Source: Molanna angustata
Lineage: Eukaryota; Arthropoda; Insecta; Trichoptera; Molannidae
DNA: 64,000 bases
Assembly (NCBI GenBank): GCA_963576475.1
Contig: OY754978.1
Span: 7,638,629 to 7,702,628, forward strand
Direction: 5' to 3'
Shown here: positions 17,801-28,461 of the stretch, piece after piece
Position numbering within the stretch: position 1 is the stretch's first letter
Layout: every line of letters starts with the position of its first letter
Program-made: the position numbers and the translations under genes
The notes under the pieces: generated by a model
The model's database searches: none
Told to the model about the DNA's origin: nothing
What the model saw: only the letters and a program-made list of their open reading frames with translations

Positions 17801-20586
17801 TGGTACCTTTTATTAAAAACATCTGAATATAATTTGATCATTTCAATATTTAAATCTTTCATTTCTCTGTACTCTACAAAATACGAAACTGGTACCTTTT
17901 ATTAAAAACATCTGAATATAATTTGATCATTTCAATATTTAAATCTTTCATTTCTCTGTACTCTACAAAATACGAAACTGGTACCTTTTATTAAAAACAT
18001 CTGAATATAATTTGATCATTTCAATATTTAAATCTTTCATTTCTCTGTACTCTACAAAATACGAATCTGGTACCTTTTATTAAAAACATCTGAATATAAT
18101 TTGATCATTTCAATATTTAAATAAACATTTTTTTTTTTATTACTTTTTTTTAATTTGTTAATAAAAATACAATTACAGTGTTTTATTTTGCCTAATCCCT
18201 TAGGGGATTTTTGGCTGTGATCTTGACAGTAAATTTTCTAATAAAACAATAATACCTACACTATATTTTCCGCCCTACATAGTCCGGAACAACCCGTGCC
18301 CACCACTTAGATCAACCATCGAGGATTTTTGTGTATATATTCTTTGGTTTTCTTTTTGAATTCCTCAATGGATCCGCACTGCTCCAAACTGGCAGGCATG
18401 GGGTTCCATACTTTGGGCAACAACACATCGTCGGTCCATAGTCGGTTCATACGTCCATAGTCATTGTAGAATTTGTTAGTGCGTAAAAGTTTGTTAGTCA
18501 CTGGTCTAATTTGTTTGCCGTGTGTTATTAGTAGTCTGTCTTTAGGTCTCAAAAAATGCTCAACCAGAATGCTATTCATAATTTCACACATAGATGGCTG
18601 TAGTAAAAATTCCTTATTTTCAAGCGAAAAGAATTTCAGTATTACAATATATAGAACTTTCAAAATTGAATTGATAGGGATCTCATTTAAAAGGCATAAT
18701 TGGTGAACGTTGCGCAAGCACATAAAGTGATCACGTAAACCAGCCGATGACAGGTCGTAAGCCCTGTAGGTGCCTTGATTTCCCGGTTCTCCTACATTAA
18801 AATATTCCAACTTCGTCTCTATTGAGATAATTAAAAATCTGTTAAAAAAATATCTTTGACTCCCGACAGGGAATAAATCCAATGTTTGCACATATGCAAT
18901 AATAAAAATATTCGATTAAGTAATAATCATTTTTAGGAGTCTTCTTTGTATGTTTGCAATCTTTCTTAGTGTAGTTTTATATGCCAATCCATATAACAAA
19001 TAAAAGTTATAATTTTGAGTGAATTTCTTTATTTCGGGATAATTTTATGCCTACATTAAGAAAAAAAAAATAAGAACTAGAATTCCGTTAATAGAAACTT
19101 TTTTCTAGTTTAAAATCAAATTTTATTTTACATCATGCAGTTATTAATTTCCCAGAAAAAAATAAATAAATTTTCACATTTAGTATCCAACCATCTTCTG
19201 AAAGTAATTAAAATATAATTAAAGCTATATTTAATTAAATGTAGGTAGGTATATGCATAGGACAATACAATCACCAAATTTAAATAAATAACCTTTAATT
19301 TCCATGAATGAGCAGCTTGAAATGAATCTCTATCTGTGGTCGAGAATGCTAAGACACATGCCTGTGCCCCTCTGTAATATGCTTTGGTGATGGCGTCAAA
19401 CTCTTCTTGTCCTGCCGTGTCCCACAGCATCAATCTCACCTCCTCTCCATCCAATCTGAAATGTTTGAAAAAATAGTTTAGCAAAGAATATCGTGAATTT
19501 ATTCCATTATGTATAGAAAAAAAATTGCCGTTGCCTTGCAAAAGGTGGTGTAGCAATAATTTTTACATAGTATGGCCCGGTATTACCTACAGTCGGCCCT
19601 CAACTCATTGAGTTTGTTAAACTCAAGATTAATGTTATTAGTTGTTTATGTATAGACTCTGATGAAAAACCCAAGTTTTCGACCGGGGGGGGGGAACGCA
19701 CGCCGCCATCTTGGATTAAAGGTGTGAAAAATTGATTATTTTAAAATAATTTCCCAACGGTTCATTTTAATTTAAAAATGTCAACGACAAACATAAATAA
19801 AGAGGATAAAATTATTTACATTCTTTTATGAATACTTTCTTTCAAAGTCGGATAACTATTTTTTACAGCGATGAAAAGATGAACTTTTTACTAAATACGA
19901 AAACGGCGTACTAGGTATTTTATTATAGTGGCTGCGACACAACGTGAAAAGGAAAATATATTTTTACAACATATGTAGAAATCATGACTACACCACCGTA
20001 TGCAAGACAAAAACCTCTACTGACTGGACTAAATGAAAAATGCAAACTTTTAAATATTGCACAGAAAAATGTTCAACAAAACTGACTAAATCTAATATAA
20101 AATTTTTGATACAACCTATAATAAGTTATACCTACATTTCGTTACAGTTTTGTGTAGAAACATTGAGATGATAATCTTGATCTTGCAATGACACATACAA
20201 TATTGATCTTGCATTTTTAAGACTAATGCTTGCAAGACTATGGCTCATCCCTTAACAGTTCATCCGTTAATTAGTTATTAAAACTATCAACAAGGAATGT
20301 GCATCAATGAACTTAATTGTCTTTCTAAAACGGTGTCAATCGCTAATCTTTGTTTACTGCTTGATTCGTATTTGTGAAAATCGCTCCCTCCACGATGAGC
20401 TATTTTCTGGAAACTATACATTGAAAATCTGTAGTTTTCTAAAGAGGTTAAAAATATATCTTACTCGATTTGTCTCTCTAAAAAATCAACTCCAATAGTT
20501 TTCTTGTACTCCCTGGTGAAGGTCCCTTTGCAGTAGCGCTGGATCATGCTGGATTTTCCTACACCACCATTTCCAACAATCACCAC
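14736..20586 (-). CDS. Rab23: Rab23 small GTPase (5 exons; first coding exon not found)
   Basis: Exons 20586-20465, 19455-19293, 17100-17021, 16132-15933 and 14854-14736 join in phase to 227 residues plus a missing short N-terminus; Rab23 is about 237 residues. GTPase motifs in order: P-loop VGNGGVGKSS, switch I KKTIGVDF, DTAGQEEF, NKID, and SVKED at G5. Rab23-specific stretches include MIQRYCKG, EYKKTIGVDFLERQI and AITKAYYRGAQACVL. The chain ends LRPGKHRGTKKKN and then ACRIL, a CaaX box (CRIL) where vertebrate Rab23 ends CSIP, so a single prenylation is expected. Rab23 is a membrane-trafficking GTPase known as a negative regulator of Hedgehog signalling in vertebrates and in planar polarity in Drosophila. 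Introns carry a SINE, a MITE, a LINE fragment and an 89-bp array. The first exon, encoding about 10 residues, probably lies upstream of 20590. Confidence 0.93.
15260..15550 (+). pseudogene. LINE ORF2 C-terminal fragment
   Basis: A plus-strand frame reads SKRCAYWIGHVLRHEDFLNI and ILEGMLEG, and after a frame change KKVAEDWAE, the end region of a CR1/RTE-like ORF2. It lies in the last Rab23 intron and is degenerate. Confidence 0.55.
15933..16132 (-). CDS. Rab23: Rab23 exon with SVKED motif
   Basis: 200 nt, acceptor ggtttcag, donor GGGG|gtatat. It encodes DEAELLARSLGCRLMRASVK through HRQDEEAD and FIHGG. A retained intron would stop at TAA only three codons later, but the downstream exon fits phase and homology. 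A MITE lies about 25 bases upstream of the acceptor. Confidence 0.9.
16157..16399. mobile_element. MITE with about 60-bp terminal inverted repeats, next to a Rab23 splice acceptor
   Basis: The two ends are nearly perfect inverted repeats, including AACATGTTGATTAAGGGTTG and GACATAGGCGCAGCGTACGG, around a core of about 110 bp with GC-rich patches. The outermost AATTCTGCA is also inverted. It lies in the intron before the SVKED exon, ending about 25 bases from the acceptor. Confidence 0.85.
16581..16772 (-). repeat. tRNA-derived SINE A, near full length
   Basis: On the minus strand the head reads as a tRNA with A box TGGTTCAGTTGG and B box GGGTTCGACTCC. A body follows (ctggatctgtgagac, agtctccagaatgtggcaac) with a tail ending in ctgcccgag. 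Other copies: 26.73-26.93 kb, 50.72-50.89 kb, 12.87 kb and a split copy at 60.1 kb. Confidence 0.8.
17021..17100 (-). CDS. Rab23: Rab23 exon with NKID motif
   Basis: 80 nt, acceptor atttcag, donor CC|gtaagt. It encodes VENECGDIPTVIVQNKIDLM and DQSVVGP, with the guanine-specificity motif. Confidence 0.93.
17337..17640 (+). other. Moderately GC-rich segment, unassigned
   Basis: A 97-codon open frame lies here in a Rab23 intron. It has no recognisable domain and ends in a run of TTTTA repeats. ccaataggatg, ccaatagaag and tataag motifs suggest a promoter-like or repeat-derived segment rather than a gene. Confidence 0.25.
17767..18122. repeat. Tandem array, four copies of an 89-bp unit
   Basis: Units start with ctttcatttctctgtactct at 17767, 17856, 17945 and 18034 and are almost identical, so the array expanded recently. 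It lies within a Rab23 intron. Confidence 0.97.
18300..18905 (-). pseudogene. SIETKLEY-family repeat, longest copy (LINE-like ORF remnant, 194 codons)
   Basis: The minus-strand frame is open from about 18891 to 18307. Its end (LPKVWNPMPASLEQCGSIEE, FKKKTKEYIHKNPRW) looks like the C-terminus of a non-LTR ORF2, while the upstream part (ISIETKLEYFNVGEPGNQGT, LRDHFMCLRNVHQLCL) is not a domain I recognise. Related copies lie at 8.1, 30.5 and 51.0 kb. Confidence 0.55.
19293..19455 (-). CDS. Rab23: Rab23 exon with DTAGQ motif
   Basis: 163 nt, acceptor atttcag, donor AAAG|gttatt. It encodes LDGEEVRLMLWDTAGQEEF through DSFQAAHSWKLK, the switch II region and helix 3. Confidence 0.93.
20465..20586 (-). 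CDS. Rab23: Rab23 exon with P-loop and switch I
   Basis: 122 nt, acceptor attccag, donor GA|gtaaga. It encodes VVIVGNGGVGKSSMIQRYCK and then TIGVDFLERQI. It starts in phase 0, so the preceding exon should end in a full codon. Confidence 0.92.
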
Positions 20587-20909
20587 CTGGAATATATGAC
20601 AAAAAACTTAATAAATACTTTACCAAAAAAAAAGCAGTCGTATTATCGCGCATGGTGGGAAATTGTGTAGAAACCTTTGAACGGGACTGATCTATATGAC
20701 CCTCACTGTACATTCAAATCTGATCTCGTTTTTTTGTTTAGAACCTACCTATCCGTCGCCTGCATACCGCATTATTCTCCATTCTCCATTACAAAGGTAG
20801 GTTCTTGGCAAAAAATTCGAAATTGGTATTGGAATTGCATTAGAGAGTATAAAGGCCAGAGTCGTACAACTCGTACTGCCTAAATTTTCCAAAATTCCAA
20901 AAGAACTAA

Positions 20910-21464
20910 TCCAACTGTCGATTCGTTCATGAGAATTCAATTCTCTGAATGAATCAACATTATTAAGCCAAGATGCGTGTACGAAGGAACATTTTGTATG
21001 GCGTAGTAGACTTTTTGCATGCTAATAACACCAACTAGAGGCATCAGAATTTAGAATTTTTTCTAATACTCAGAATTTAGAATTTTTGTTTCAGTCAGGG
21101 GTTATCAAATTTTGAATTTTTACTTTATTTTTCCATATATCTCAGAAACCATAAAAGCTAGAACGCTGAAAATTGGTACGAACATAGAAAAATATAAAAT
21201 CTCCAATTAATTTTTTTTTAAAAATTCCAGGGTTTCTCAAACATTTTTTATTAAGAAAAATATTTTTTTATGATAAATTTATGAGTTTAACCTGACCTCC
21301 ATACTATCCTATCTTGACTACCTAGGTACATGTGTTGTATAGAAAACCAAATATCATAAAATATAAAATAATTTGTATTTATGGGTATATAGTTTGGTAC
21401 TTATTCTTCAACTATACATACTATCGCTATCGACAGTTGGATCTCATGTGTTACATGCAAATAG
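20910..21464 (+). mobile_element. Helentron/Helitron-like element, copy 2 (internally deleted)
   Basis: Starts TCCAACTGTCGATTCG after an A and ends TTACATGCAAATAG before a T (CTAG changed to ATAG). The interior lacks the microsatellite region. It lies upstream of the first located Rab23 exon. Confidence 0.6.
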
Positions 21465-21689
21465 TTTATTCACTTTACTAAAACTGAAAGGAATTAAACA
21501 CAAAACAAATGTAAAAGGCTTTCCCCAAGATCCAGAAATCCCTGCAAAACCGATAAAAGAAACTATATACACAATAAAAGAATAGGATAAAAAAATATGT
21601 ACACTTTAGCCCCCAGAACATGCCTTTGTGCTAGAGAAATGGAAATATCCATATTTGAATATTTAAATTCATTTCTCGCGCTAATATTG

Positions 21690-21812
21690 CTTGGAATATT
21701 AGCGCAACACTGGGCTGGAAACACTTGTTAGTTGGAAGAAATTGCCATACGGCAATAAACTCGCCACTTCCGCAAGGTGCAAGGAAGTGTTAATTATTAT
21801 TATTATTATTAT
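21690..21812 (+). repeat. LINE/SINE 3' end with (ATT)n tail
   Basis: Shares ggcaataaactcgcca, the following CGCAAGG-like stretch and an ATT-repeat tail with 52440-52605, so both are 3' ends of one retroelement family. Confidence 0.55.
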
Positions 21813-22195
21813 CTACGAAATAAAGATATGGAATAGTTAAAATAATGCTCTAAATAATTATTTTTATATTATTTTGTTTACGGTTATATTTACATATATT
21901 ATTTTGTATTATTTTTGTTTGTTAAGTATATTGATGTATTATTCTTTGATTTTTTTTCTGTTATTCTTTTTATTTTTATGCATACTTTTGTATGATGTAA
22001 AATATACATATTATATAATATGGTTTGTGTAGCATTGCACACCCCTGCTCACGAACTGAAATAAAACTTATTATTATTACTATTAATTATATATTTTGTC
22101 ATTTTTATTAATGTTTACATTGTACTGGATTTACTTTTCACTGGATTTTTGTTATAAATAAATAAATTTGAATTTCGAATTGTCTTCAATCGATT

Positions 22196-22428
22196 TTTTT
22201 AACAGAAAGTAGGAGAATGCGAAATATTTTAACAGAATTTCGCAGTCTCCTACCCCATTCCATTGGGAACGTTTTTAACAGAAAGTAGGAGAATGCGAAA
22301 TATTTTAACAGAATTTCGCAGTCTCCTACCCCATTCCATTGGGAACGTTTTTAACAGAAAGTAGGAGAATGCGAAATATTTTAACAGAATTTCGCAGTCT
22401 CCTACCCCATTCCATTGGGAACGTTTTA
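22196..22428. repeat. Tandem array, three copies of a 76-bp hairpin-forming unit
   Basis: Units start with aacagaaagtaggagaatgc at 22201, 22277 and 22353. Within each unit, gtaggagaatgcgaaat and atttcgcagtctcctac pair at 16 of 17 positions around a short loop. Confidence 0.95.
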
Positions 22429-23039
22429 GAGCTTGTTCATATTCATCCCCGGTGCAGCTGTTTATCAATTTCGTCATTTTGAATTGCCTATTGCAAAGCT
22501 ATAATTTTGTATTATTTATATTGCGTATTGCAGCGGTGGTAAGCAATGGGAATCTCGACAAAAATGTCGCATCTCGTGTTTCCGCCCTCGACCGTCGAGT
22601 ATTGGATTTCCCGCCAAATACGGATAAATTGCGAACTAACGAATACTAAGCAATATATTTTTTATTAATTTTTGATTTGGTACCTATGTATTCCTTTTAG
22701 ACAATATGTACGACAGCAGGAGTATTTATTATGATTTTTATGAAGTTCTTTTAGTGTATTTTTACGATGTTACTGTTTTTCAATATTATCAAATCAATAC
22801 ATTGATTAAAGATTTTAAATTGACAAAATATTATTATATTATAAATATTATTATATTATCTAGTAGTGACATCTATGTAAAAGTGATGTTTTAATATTAC
22901 AATGAAAAAGGAAAATAACTTTGATACGTGATGGTATTAAAATGCTTTGATCGTTTATAATTTTTTCAACAGATTGCGTTAGCAATGTAGATATTTTCAA
23001 GCAATCGTACCTATATTGAAATATGCAAGTGCAAAAACA

Positions 23040-23640
23040 AATATACAGAATGTCTCAAAATAAATTTTATATTTAGTGGATCAATTAAAGTAAAAGTAAG
23101 CCGTGTATCGAAAAAATGTTTATTAATTATTAAAGTACACAATTTGGGAATTCATTTCTTAAAAATAATATCGTCCAAATGTAGACCCTCGCGTTCGCAG
23201 CACTCATTTAATCCAACAGTAAAATTACTTATGACGGCTCGGCAGGTGGACTCAGTGATGGCTACAATTTCATGACGGATATTTTCTTTCAAATGCGCCA
23301 GGGAAGTGGGTTAATTGGCGTAAACTTTAGATTTAAGATAACCCCATAGGAAAAAGTCTATAGGAGTTAAATCAGGACTGCGTGGAGGCCAATTTATGTC
23401 AACTCTCCTGGAGATCAGTTTGCCTGGGAAAATTTAACGAACTCGTGGCAGAGATGTATTGAACGTGTGTGACGTTGCTTCGTCCTGCTGGAACCATGTT
23501 CTTTGGTTATAGCCAGGAAAGTTTTGCAGTTCAGGCACCAAGAAGTCATCTAACATCTCCACATATCGCTCTGAATACAAATTAATATAAACTTTTATTT
23601 GAGACAGCTTGTATTTACAATTACCTATTTCGTGTATACT
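23040..23640 (-). pseudogene. Mariner/Tc1-superfamily transposase fragment
   Basis: One minus-strand frame runs from about 23600 to 23155 with WFQQDEATSHT (second catalytic Asp), then WPPRSPDLTPIDFFLWGYLK (third Asp) and a C-terminal LHLDDIIF. Two in-frame TAA codons interrupt it, after PRVR and after KVYAN. The spacing of the last two Asp residues is 36 if the stop is counted. The N-terminal half is missing. Confidence 0.85.
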
Positions 23641-23936
23641 ATTCATTCTACCCGATGAACCTCAAAAAAAATATCTAACATGTAGATTATAGATAATATA
23701 TCAATATTTACTGTGAAACAGTGCGTGATTAGAGCATAAAATGAAAGATGATAAAATATTCGCATGAAGATTAAATATAATGGATATATTTCTCTCATAT
23801 AATATATGTAATATCAAGTGCTATCAGTGAAGCATGCTGTCGTGCCTATATTATATCTCTATGTAGAACTGGCGATAGTTTGATCAATAATTGAATACGT
23901 TATAAACAGAAGAGACAACACAATAATTATTATAGA

Positions 23937-24290
23937 CTAGTTGCATGCAACACATGAGATCCAACTGTCGATGGCGATAGTATGTATAATTGAAGAATAC
24001 GTACCAAACTGTAAACACTGAAACACAAATTAATAAATGTTTTAAGATAGGATACTATGGAGGTCAGTCTGTTTTTCCTATCCAGAATATAAAAACAGCA
24101 TGATGGTATGTATGTTTGTAGATTAAGTAGGTATCAAAATATTGAGTGAGATATTGTGTAGTGTTTACTGCCTTACAAATTTTATGAAACGATGTCGTCA
24201 TTAAATTCAATTTTTATAAAAAATTGTTAAAAAAAATTTGAGATGTAGAACTGTAATGTTGAATTTTTTTATAGAAAATTAAGTTATATA
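23937..24290 (-). mobile_element. Helentron/Helitron-like element, copy 3 (truncated)
   Basis: Carries the CTAG end with a perfect 12-bp palindrome GTTGCATGCAAC beside it, and the ATCCAACTGTCGAT motif. Similarity fades near 24290, so the opposite end is lost. Confidence 0.6.
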
Positions 24291-24839
24291 TTTTATTTTA
24301 CTTTTTTTATCACACCATTTATATATTCATTAAAAATAGATAACTGCTGTCCAACTAGGTATACCTGTTCTAGGGCTATCAGTATACATAATATTTCACA
24401 GTAGACATAGGTTGCCCCTATTTGCATTTTTGAAAAGTAACTAAACTATTTAAACTAAACTATTGTACACAGATTACATAGAGAAGTGAATTGGAGTCAT
24501 CATGATATGCATATACATTATACAATATACATATTATGTGTACCTATCTTTATCCAGAGTGTCAGATCAAATTAAGACAGTACATTAAAAAAAATAGGAT
24601 TTTAGTACGAAAGATAAAAAAAATGTAAAGTATGTCCATAACATCCTTACACAACAATGTCGAAAATTTGATACATTATACTGGTGGCTTCCACAGAAAA
24701 CACCCTTCAAATTGTGGAAATTTTAATACGTCAGTTATAGTAGCGTTATAGAATTAATCGTGTTTTGTTATATATCCACTACTAAAGACTATTAGAAATC
24801 ACGTCTTCCAATAAATAACAGACCTTTTAGTTTTTTTTT

Positions 24840-25045
24840 GTTACGTAGAGGACACCAGCTATTAGGATTTCGGTTCATTTATACTCTTCCAAAGAAGCGA
24901 TACTACGTATCGTTTGGGAGGGTTTGCAATTTGCTCAGGAAAATATTAGGAAATTCAGGTTGTAAGAAGGTGGAAACACAGAATTAGGAAGATCGTTCCA
25001 CAGCCGGGCTGCTGTATTAGTAAAAGAGTTCCAGAAGCGACTGGT
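24840..25045 (-). pseudogene. LINE C-terminal tail (SSEE-family)
   Basis: Reverse complement carries acagcagcccggctgtggaa and tcctaatagctggtgtcc, matching the longer copy at 39665-39870. It is truncated and frameshifted. Further fragments: 32645-32665 and 33530-33580. Confidence 0.6.
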
Positions 25046-25429
25046 TTACAAGATGAAGTACTCCGTGCAATAATATTGCAGTTTTCCATAAATTTCAACA
25101 CTTTCTAGATAACTGTTCCCTAAATCTTAATGAACAAAGTGTTTTTTTTCGACAAATAAATCCGAAAACAATTCACATTAGTCGTTATTCTCTATACAAA
25201 AACGATATGGTCCTCCCATCATTTTGTCAAAAGTCCCGCTGTAATAATCCTCACTTCGATTAATACAAAATTTGCTAACTGCGACATCTAGTATAGTTGT
25301 TGTCGCCAAATAACTTGAACTTTTAGTCGAGAAGGGCGGCGATTTGTACGTAAACCAACGAAGCAAAAAGACACAAATTTGCGCTCTCCGCAACCGGAAG
25401 CTCGTTCAAGATGTTTGGCGAATATTAAT

Positions 25430-26700
25430 ATTATATGAAAATCTATAGTGTATATTGAAGGTTTGATTGATTGGAGGAAACCCCCAAACAAAACTTTGAA
25501 GTTTTATTTATCTATTGTGCAATACACATTGCGGTTCACAGGCGTGATGTCATTACTGCTATCACGGTCAACTTTGAGTAATTTTTAACTTTAAAGATGT
25601 TTGTCAGAGGATTTCCACCAACCAGTGTCTGTAAATGTAAAACATGATTTCCAATGGTCTTCCGTAGAAAGTATAAAAAAAATCACGCTTTATACTATAC
25701 TTAACGCTTCACACCATAACTGACGTATTAAAATATGAATATTCCAGAATTTTATTTTATTGTATTAGGGACTCATACAAACATTAACAACGGCATACAA
25801 GAAGGTATACCTTACAATTTTATATATTGTCAAAAACCTTTTAGAAGTGAACAAGACATTAGCAAAGTTTAAAGTTTTTAATACATATAGGTATACATCT
25901 ATAAACACACACAATCACAAGTACACACAAGAGTACATACAAGAAAATTTATCATACAAACATATTAAAATATATGAGATTAAAATAATAAAAAAAAAAC
26001 AATTTAATACAAAACCTATATCAAGTAATACAAACGCTAAAATATATTTAAAATATTTTATAAATATAGGTACATCCACAAATATACATAGGTACTATCT
26101 CCAGCACGCACACACATACACACACACATGCCTGCATGATAAATTCTCTCACGTGTACAAAAAAATACATCACACAAAAATATTAAATGATCCGAGATAA
26201 AAAACAGTTAAAAAACAACTTTGAAAATAAGACATAATTTTACAAAACATATAAAAGATAACATTTGAAGGACGTTATCTGCGAAAACCACCAATACCCA
26301 GGGTTCATAGTACCCGATCGTTGTTACCTGCTGTAGTATCATTACGTAGAAAAATAATCAGCCTTTATACTAAGACATAAGTCTGACTCTTTGTCTATTT
26401 ACCTATGTATAGTAAAATTTATTAGAGATAATTTTACGATTTAACAGCATTTATTTAAGTATAATATAATTGACATCCATTACAGCATAGATAAACTACA
26501 TATACAAATATTATATAATTTACCGACTTTAAACAATAATTAAGTGATGAGAAAAGTCGTTTATTTTTTTTTTATTTGTATCACATTGTTGTATAAGTTT
26601 CTATCAAATTGTTGATTTATATTTCAAAATCATTTAATCCATATCAATCAATCAGTGAAGACCGATTTCATCTAATGTAGTCAGGGCTGTGACTACTATA
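25430..26700. other. AT-rich intergenic stretch, no gene seen
   Basis: Contains a 117-codon Lys/Tyr/His-rich frame at 25847-26200 built from A-rich and ACACAT-rich low-complexity DNA. No domain or splice context supports a gene. Confidence 0.45.
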
Positions 26701-26725
26701 TGTTAAAATTTTATTTATTTTATAT

Positions 26726-26934
26726 TGCTTCTCGGGCAATTAACAGGTACTATGTCAAATATTAATTTAACACGCACCCAATAACAAGTTGCCACATTCT
26801 GGAGACTTACGATATTAATAGTCACACAGATCCAGACTGAAAACACAACTTAAAACTGTGTCTCCACCGGGAATCGAACCTGGGACCTTTGGATTAGCAG
26901 TCTCATACCTAATTAACTGAGCCACGAAGACCGA
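26726..26934 (-). repeat. tRNA-derived SINE A, copy
   Basis: Same body as the 16.6-kb copy (tgcttctcgggcaattaaca, caagttgccacattctgg). The tRNA-like head has A box TGGCTCAGTTAATTAGG and B box AGGTTCGATTCCC on the minus strand. Confidence 0.8.
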
Positions 26935-27056
26935 TTTATTATATGTACACAGCAGGTCACGGAGAGATCAAACATATAATACGTATATTGAATAAAGGAT
27001 TGAAAAAAAATTAAGAGAAAATGTAAGATAAAGTAAGATATTCACAATGATTTAGA

Positions 27057-27225
27057 TTGGTCAATGGCAGAGCGGTTAGCGCATTGGGTTAAATCCAGTG
27101 GTCGCGAGTTCGAATCCTGCCTCGACCGATTTCGTTCACCTATAGCACAAGCATTTATGCTTATTTTAGGGAACTTAGGAAGATGTATATGTTTAACAAG
27201 AACATATTCATCTTTTTATATATAA
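27057..27225 (+). repeat. tRNA-Leu-like SINE B
   Basis: The head resembles tRNA-Leu: A box TGGCAGAGCGGTTAGCGC, an anticodon-like loop with TAA, and B box GAGTTCGAATCC. The acceptor and T stems are imperfect and the long variable arm is missing. A body (cacaagcatttatgctta) follows and recurs at 46.8 kb, so this is a SINE, not a working tRNA gene. Confidence 0.7.
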
Positions 27226-27399
27226 AAAAATAAAAATATATAGTGAATGCTAACATTGGCACCACAATACATGTCAAATAAAAGATATCTATAGGCGGCA
27301 TCTCACACTCGGGTCTTCTGGATCACAGAATAGCAACTACCTAAAGGAATTGCACAGAGACACCAAGGAGTTGGACAGAGACAACAAGGCGGCTTATTA

Positions 27400-27562
27400 T
27401 GGTGGTCCTATGAAGTAAAATAGATTGCCTCCAAATGTCCTCAGCACTTTCTCTTAAGGACTGAAAACAGCTTGGTTTAGCAGAGCAATATAAGACCGTA
27501 ATATAAGCGCCCTTGGGATGATCCTGAATCATTAAAAGGCGTTTAAAAATCATTATTATTAT
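27400..27562 (+). repeat. CR1/L2-like LINE 3' end
   Basis: Encodes a broken RLPPNVLSTFS-like C-terminus, then gcgcccttgggatgatcctg and an ATT-repeat tail. This is the family seen at 58.5, 60.1 and 61.6 kb. Confidence 0.6.
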
Positions 27563-28461
27563 AATTTGACAATAATTCATAATCGAAAATGAGCAAAAAT
27601 TAACATAGACTATATAGCTATTTCGGTTGAGTGAGGGGCGGGGCGGTTTGCTCATCTACCCACCAATAGAAAAAAAAATGTTCTGCACAGCCCACGTGAT
27701 TTTTCAAGATGCTGCCGATAACTCTACACTACTTTATGAGATATTGACCTTTTGAGGAACTGTTAAAGTTGTTCAACGCAGCTGTAACAAAAAAATCTTT
27801 GAAAGTGACGAACCCAGGTTAAGAAATGATGATATAATAAATTATGCTTTTAAGTTATCGCTTTTATCCAAAGTCGTATAGCAATTATGTAATCATCATT
27901 GTTACTTTTTACACCATTTACCTAATTATCATTTGAAAATTGCAAGAAACTTGAGAAAAAACGCTACAATGTCGTGCAATCTTCAGACACCGGTTTTAGG
28001 GTTACCAAAACCTATAGGAAACCTTAACACGTTTTTTTTTTCATTCCGTCTGTTTAAAAATTAATATAATTTTAACATAAAATGTAATTCCAAAAAAGAG
28101 TAGAGTCTAGACCCTGAGTTTCTTTTCTGCATTCTTAGGTTAGGTTTAAGTTTGTGTATAATAATAATAGCGACTCGCGTGAGCGAGTTGCTTTATAAAT
28201 TGAATTATAAATTAAATATATAATATTCTTTTAATTTTTCGCATTTAATATAAAATTTCACAGCTCATTTGACTTAATACTACGAGATCTCAACCAATCA
28301 GAGAGCCAACCGGAAACAGAATGCAAACGGGTAGATTCGGATTGTAGACTCTAGTCAAAAAAGTTACAATGTTACATACTGCTGTGAACGCCACCACAAT
28401 GTCAGAAAAATTATAAGCCTGTGAATAATAAGAATAACTGGTATTTTGGACATCTAGTATA

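Noticed and set aside
17767..18122. CRISPR-like array
   Set aside because: The repeats are contiguous 89-bp units without spacers and lie in a eukaryotic intron.
20641..20713. Rab23 first coding exon ending ...SRSK|gtttct
   Set aside because: Phase fits, but the donor is weak and the residues do not give the hydrophobic strand expected before VVIVGNGG; the first exon is left unassigned.
25847..26200. 117-codon frame
   Set aside because: A-rich low complexity with Lys/Tyr/His bias, no domain, no splice or homology support.
27057..27130. Functional tRNA-Leu(TAA) gene
   Set aside because: The acceptor and T stems mismatch, the long variable arm is missing, and the sequence continues into a dispersed SINE body.
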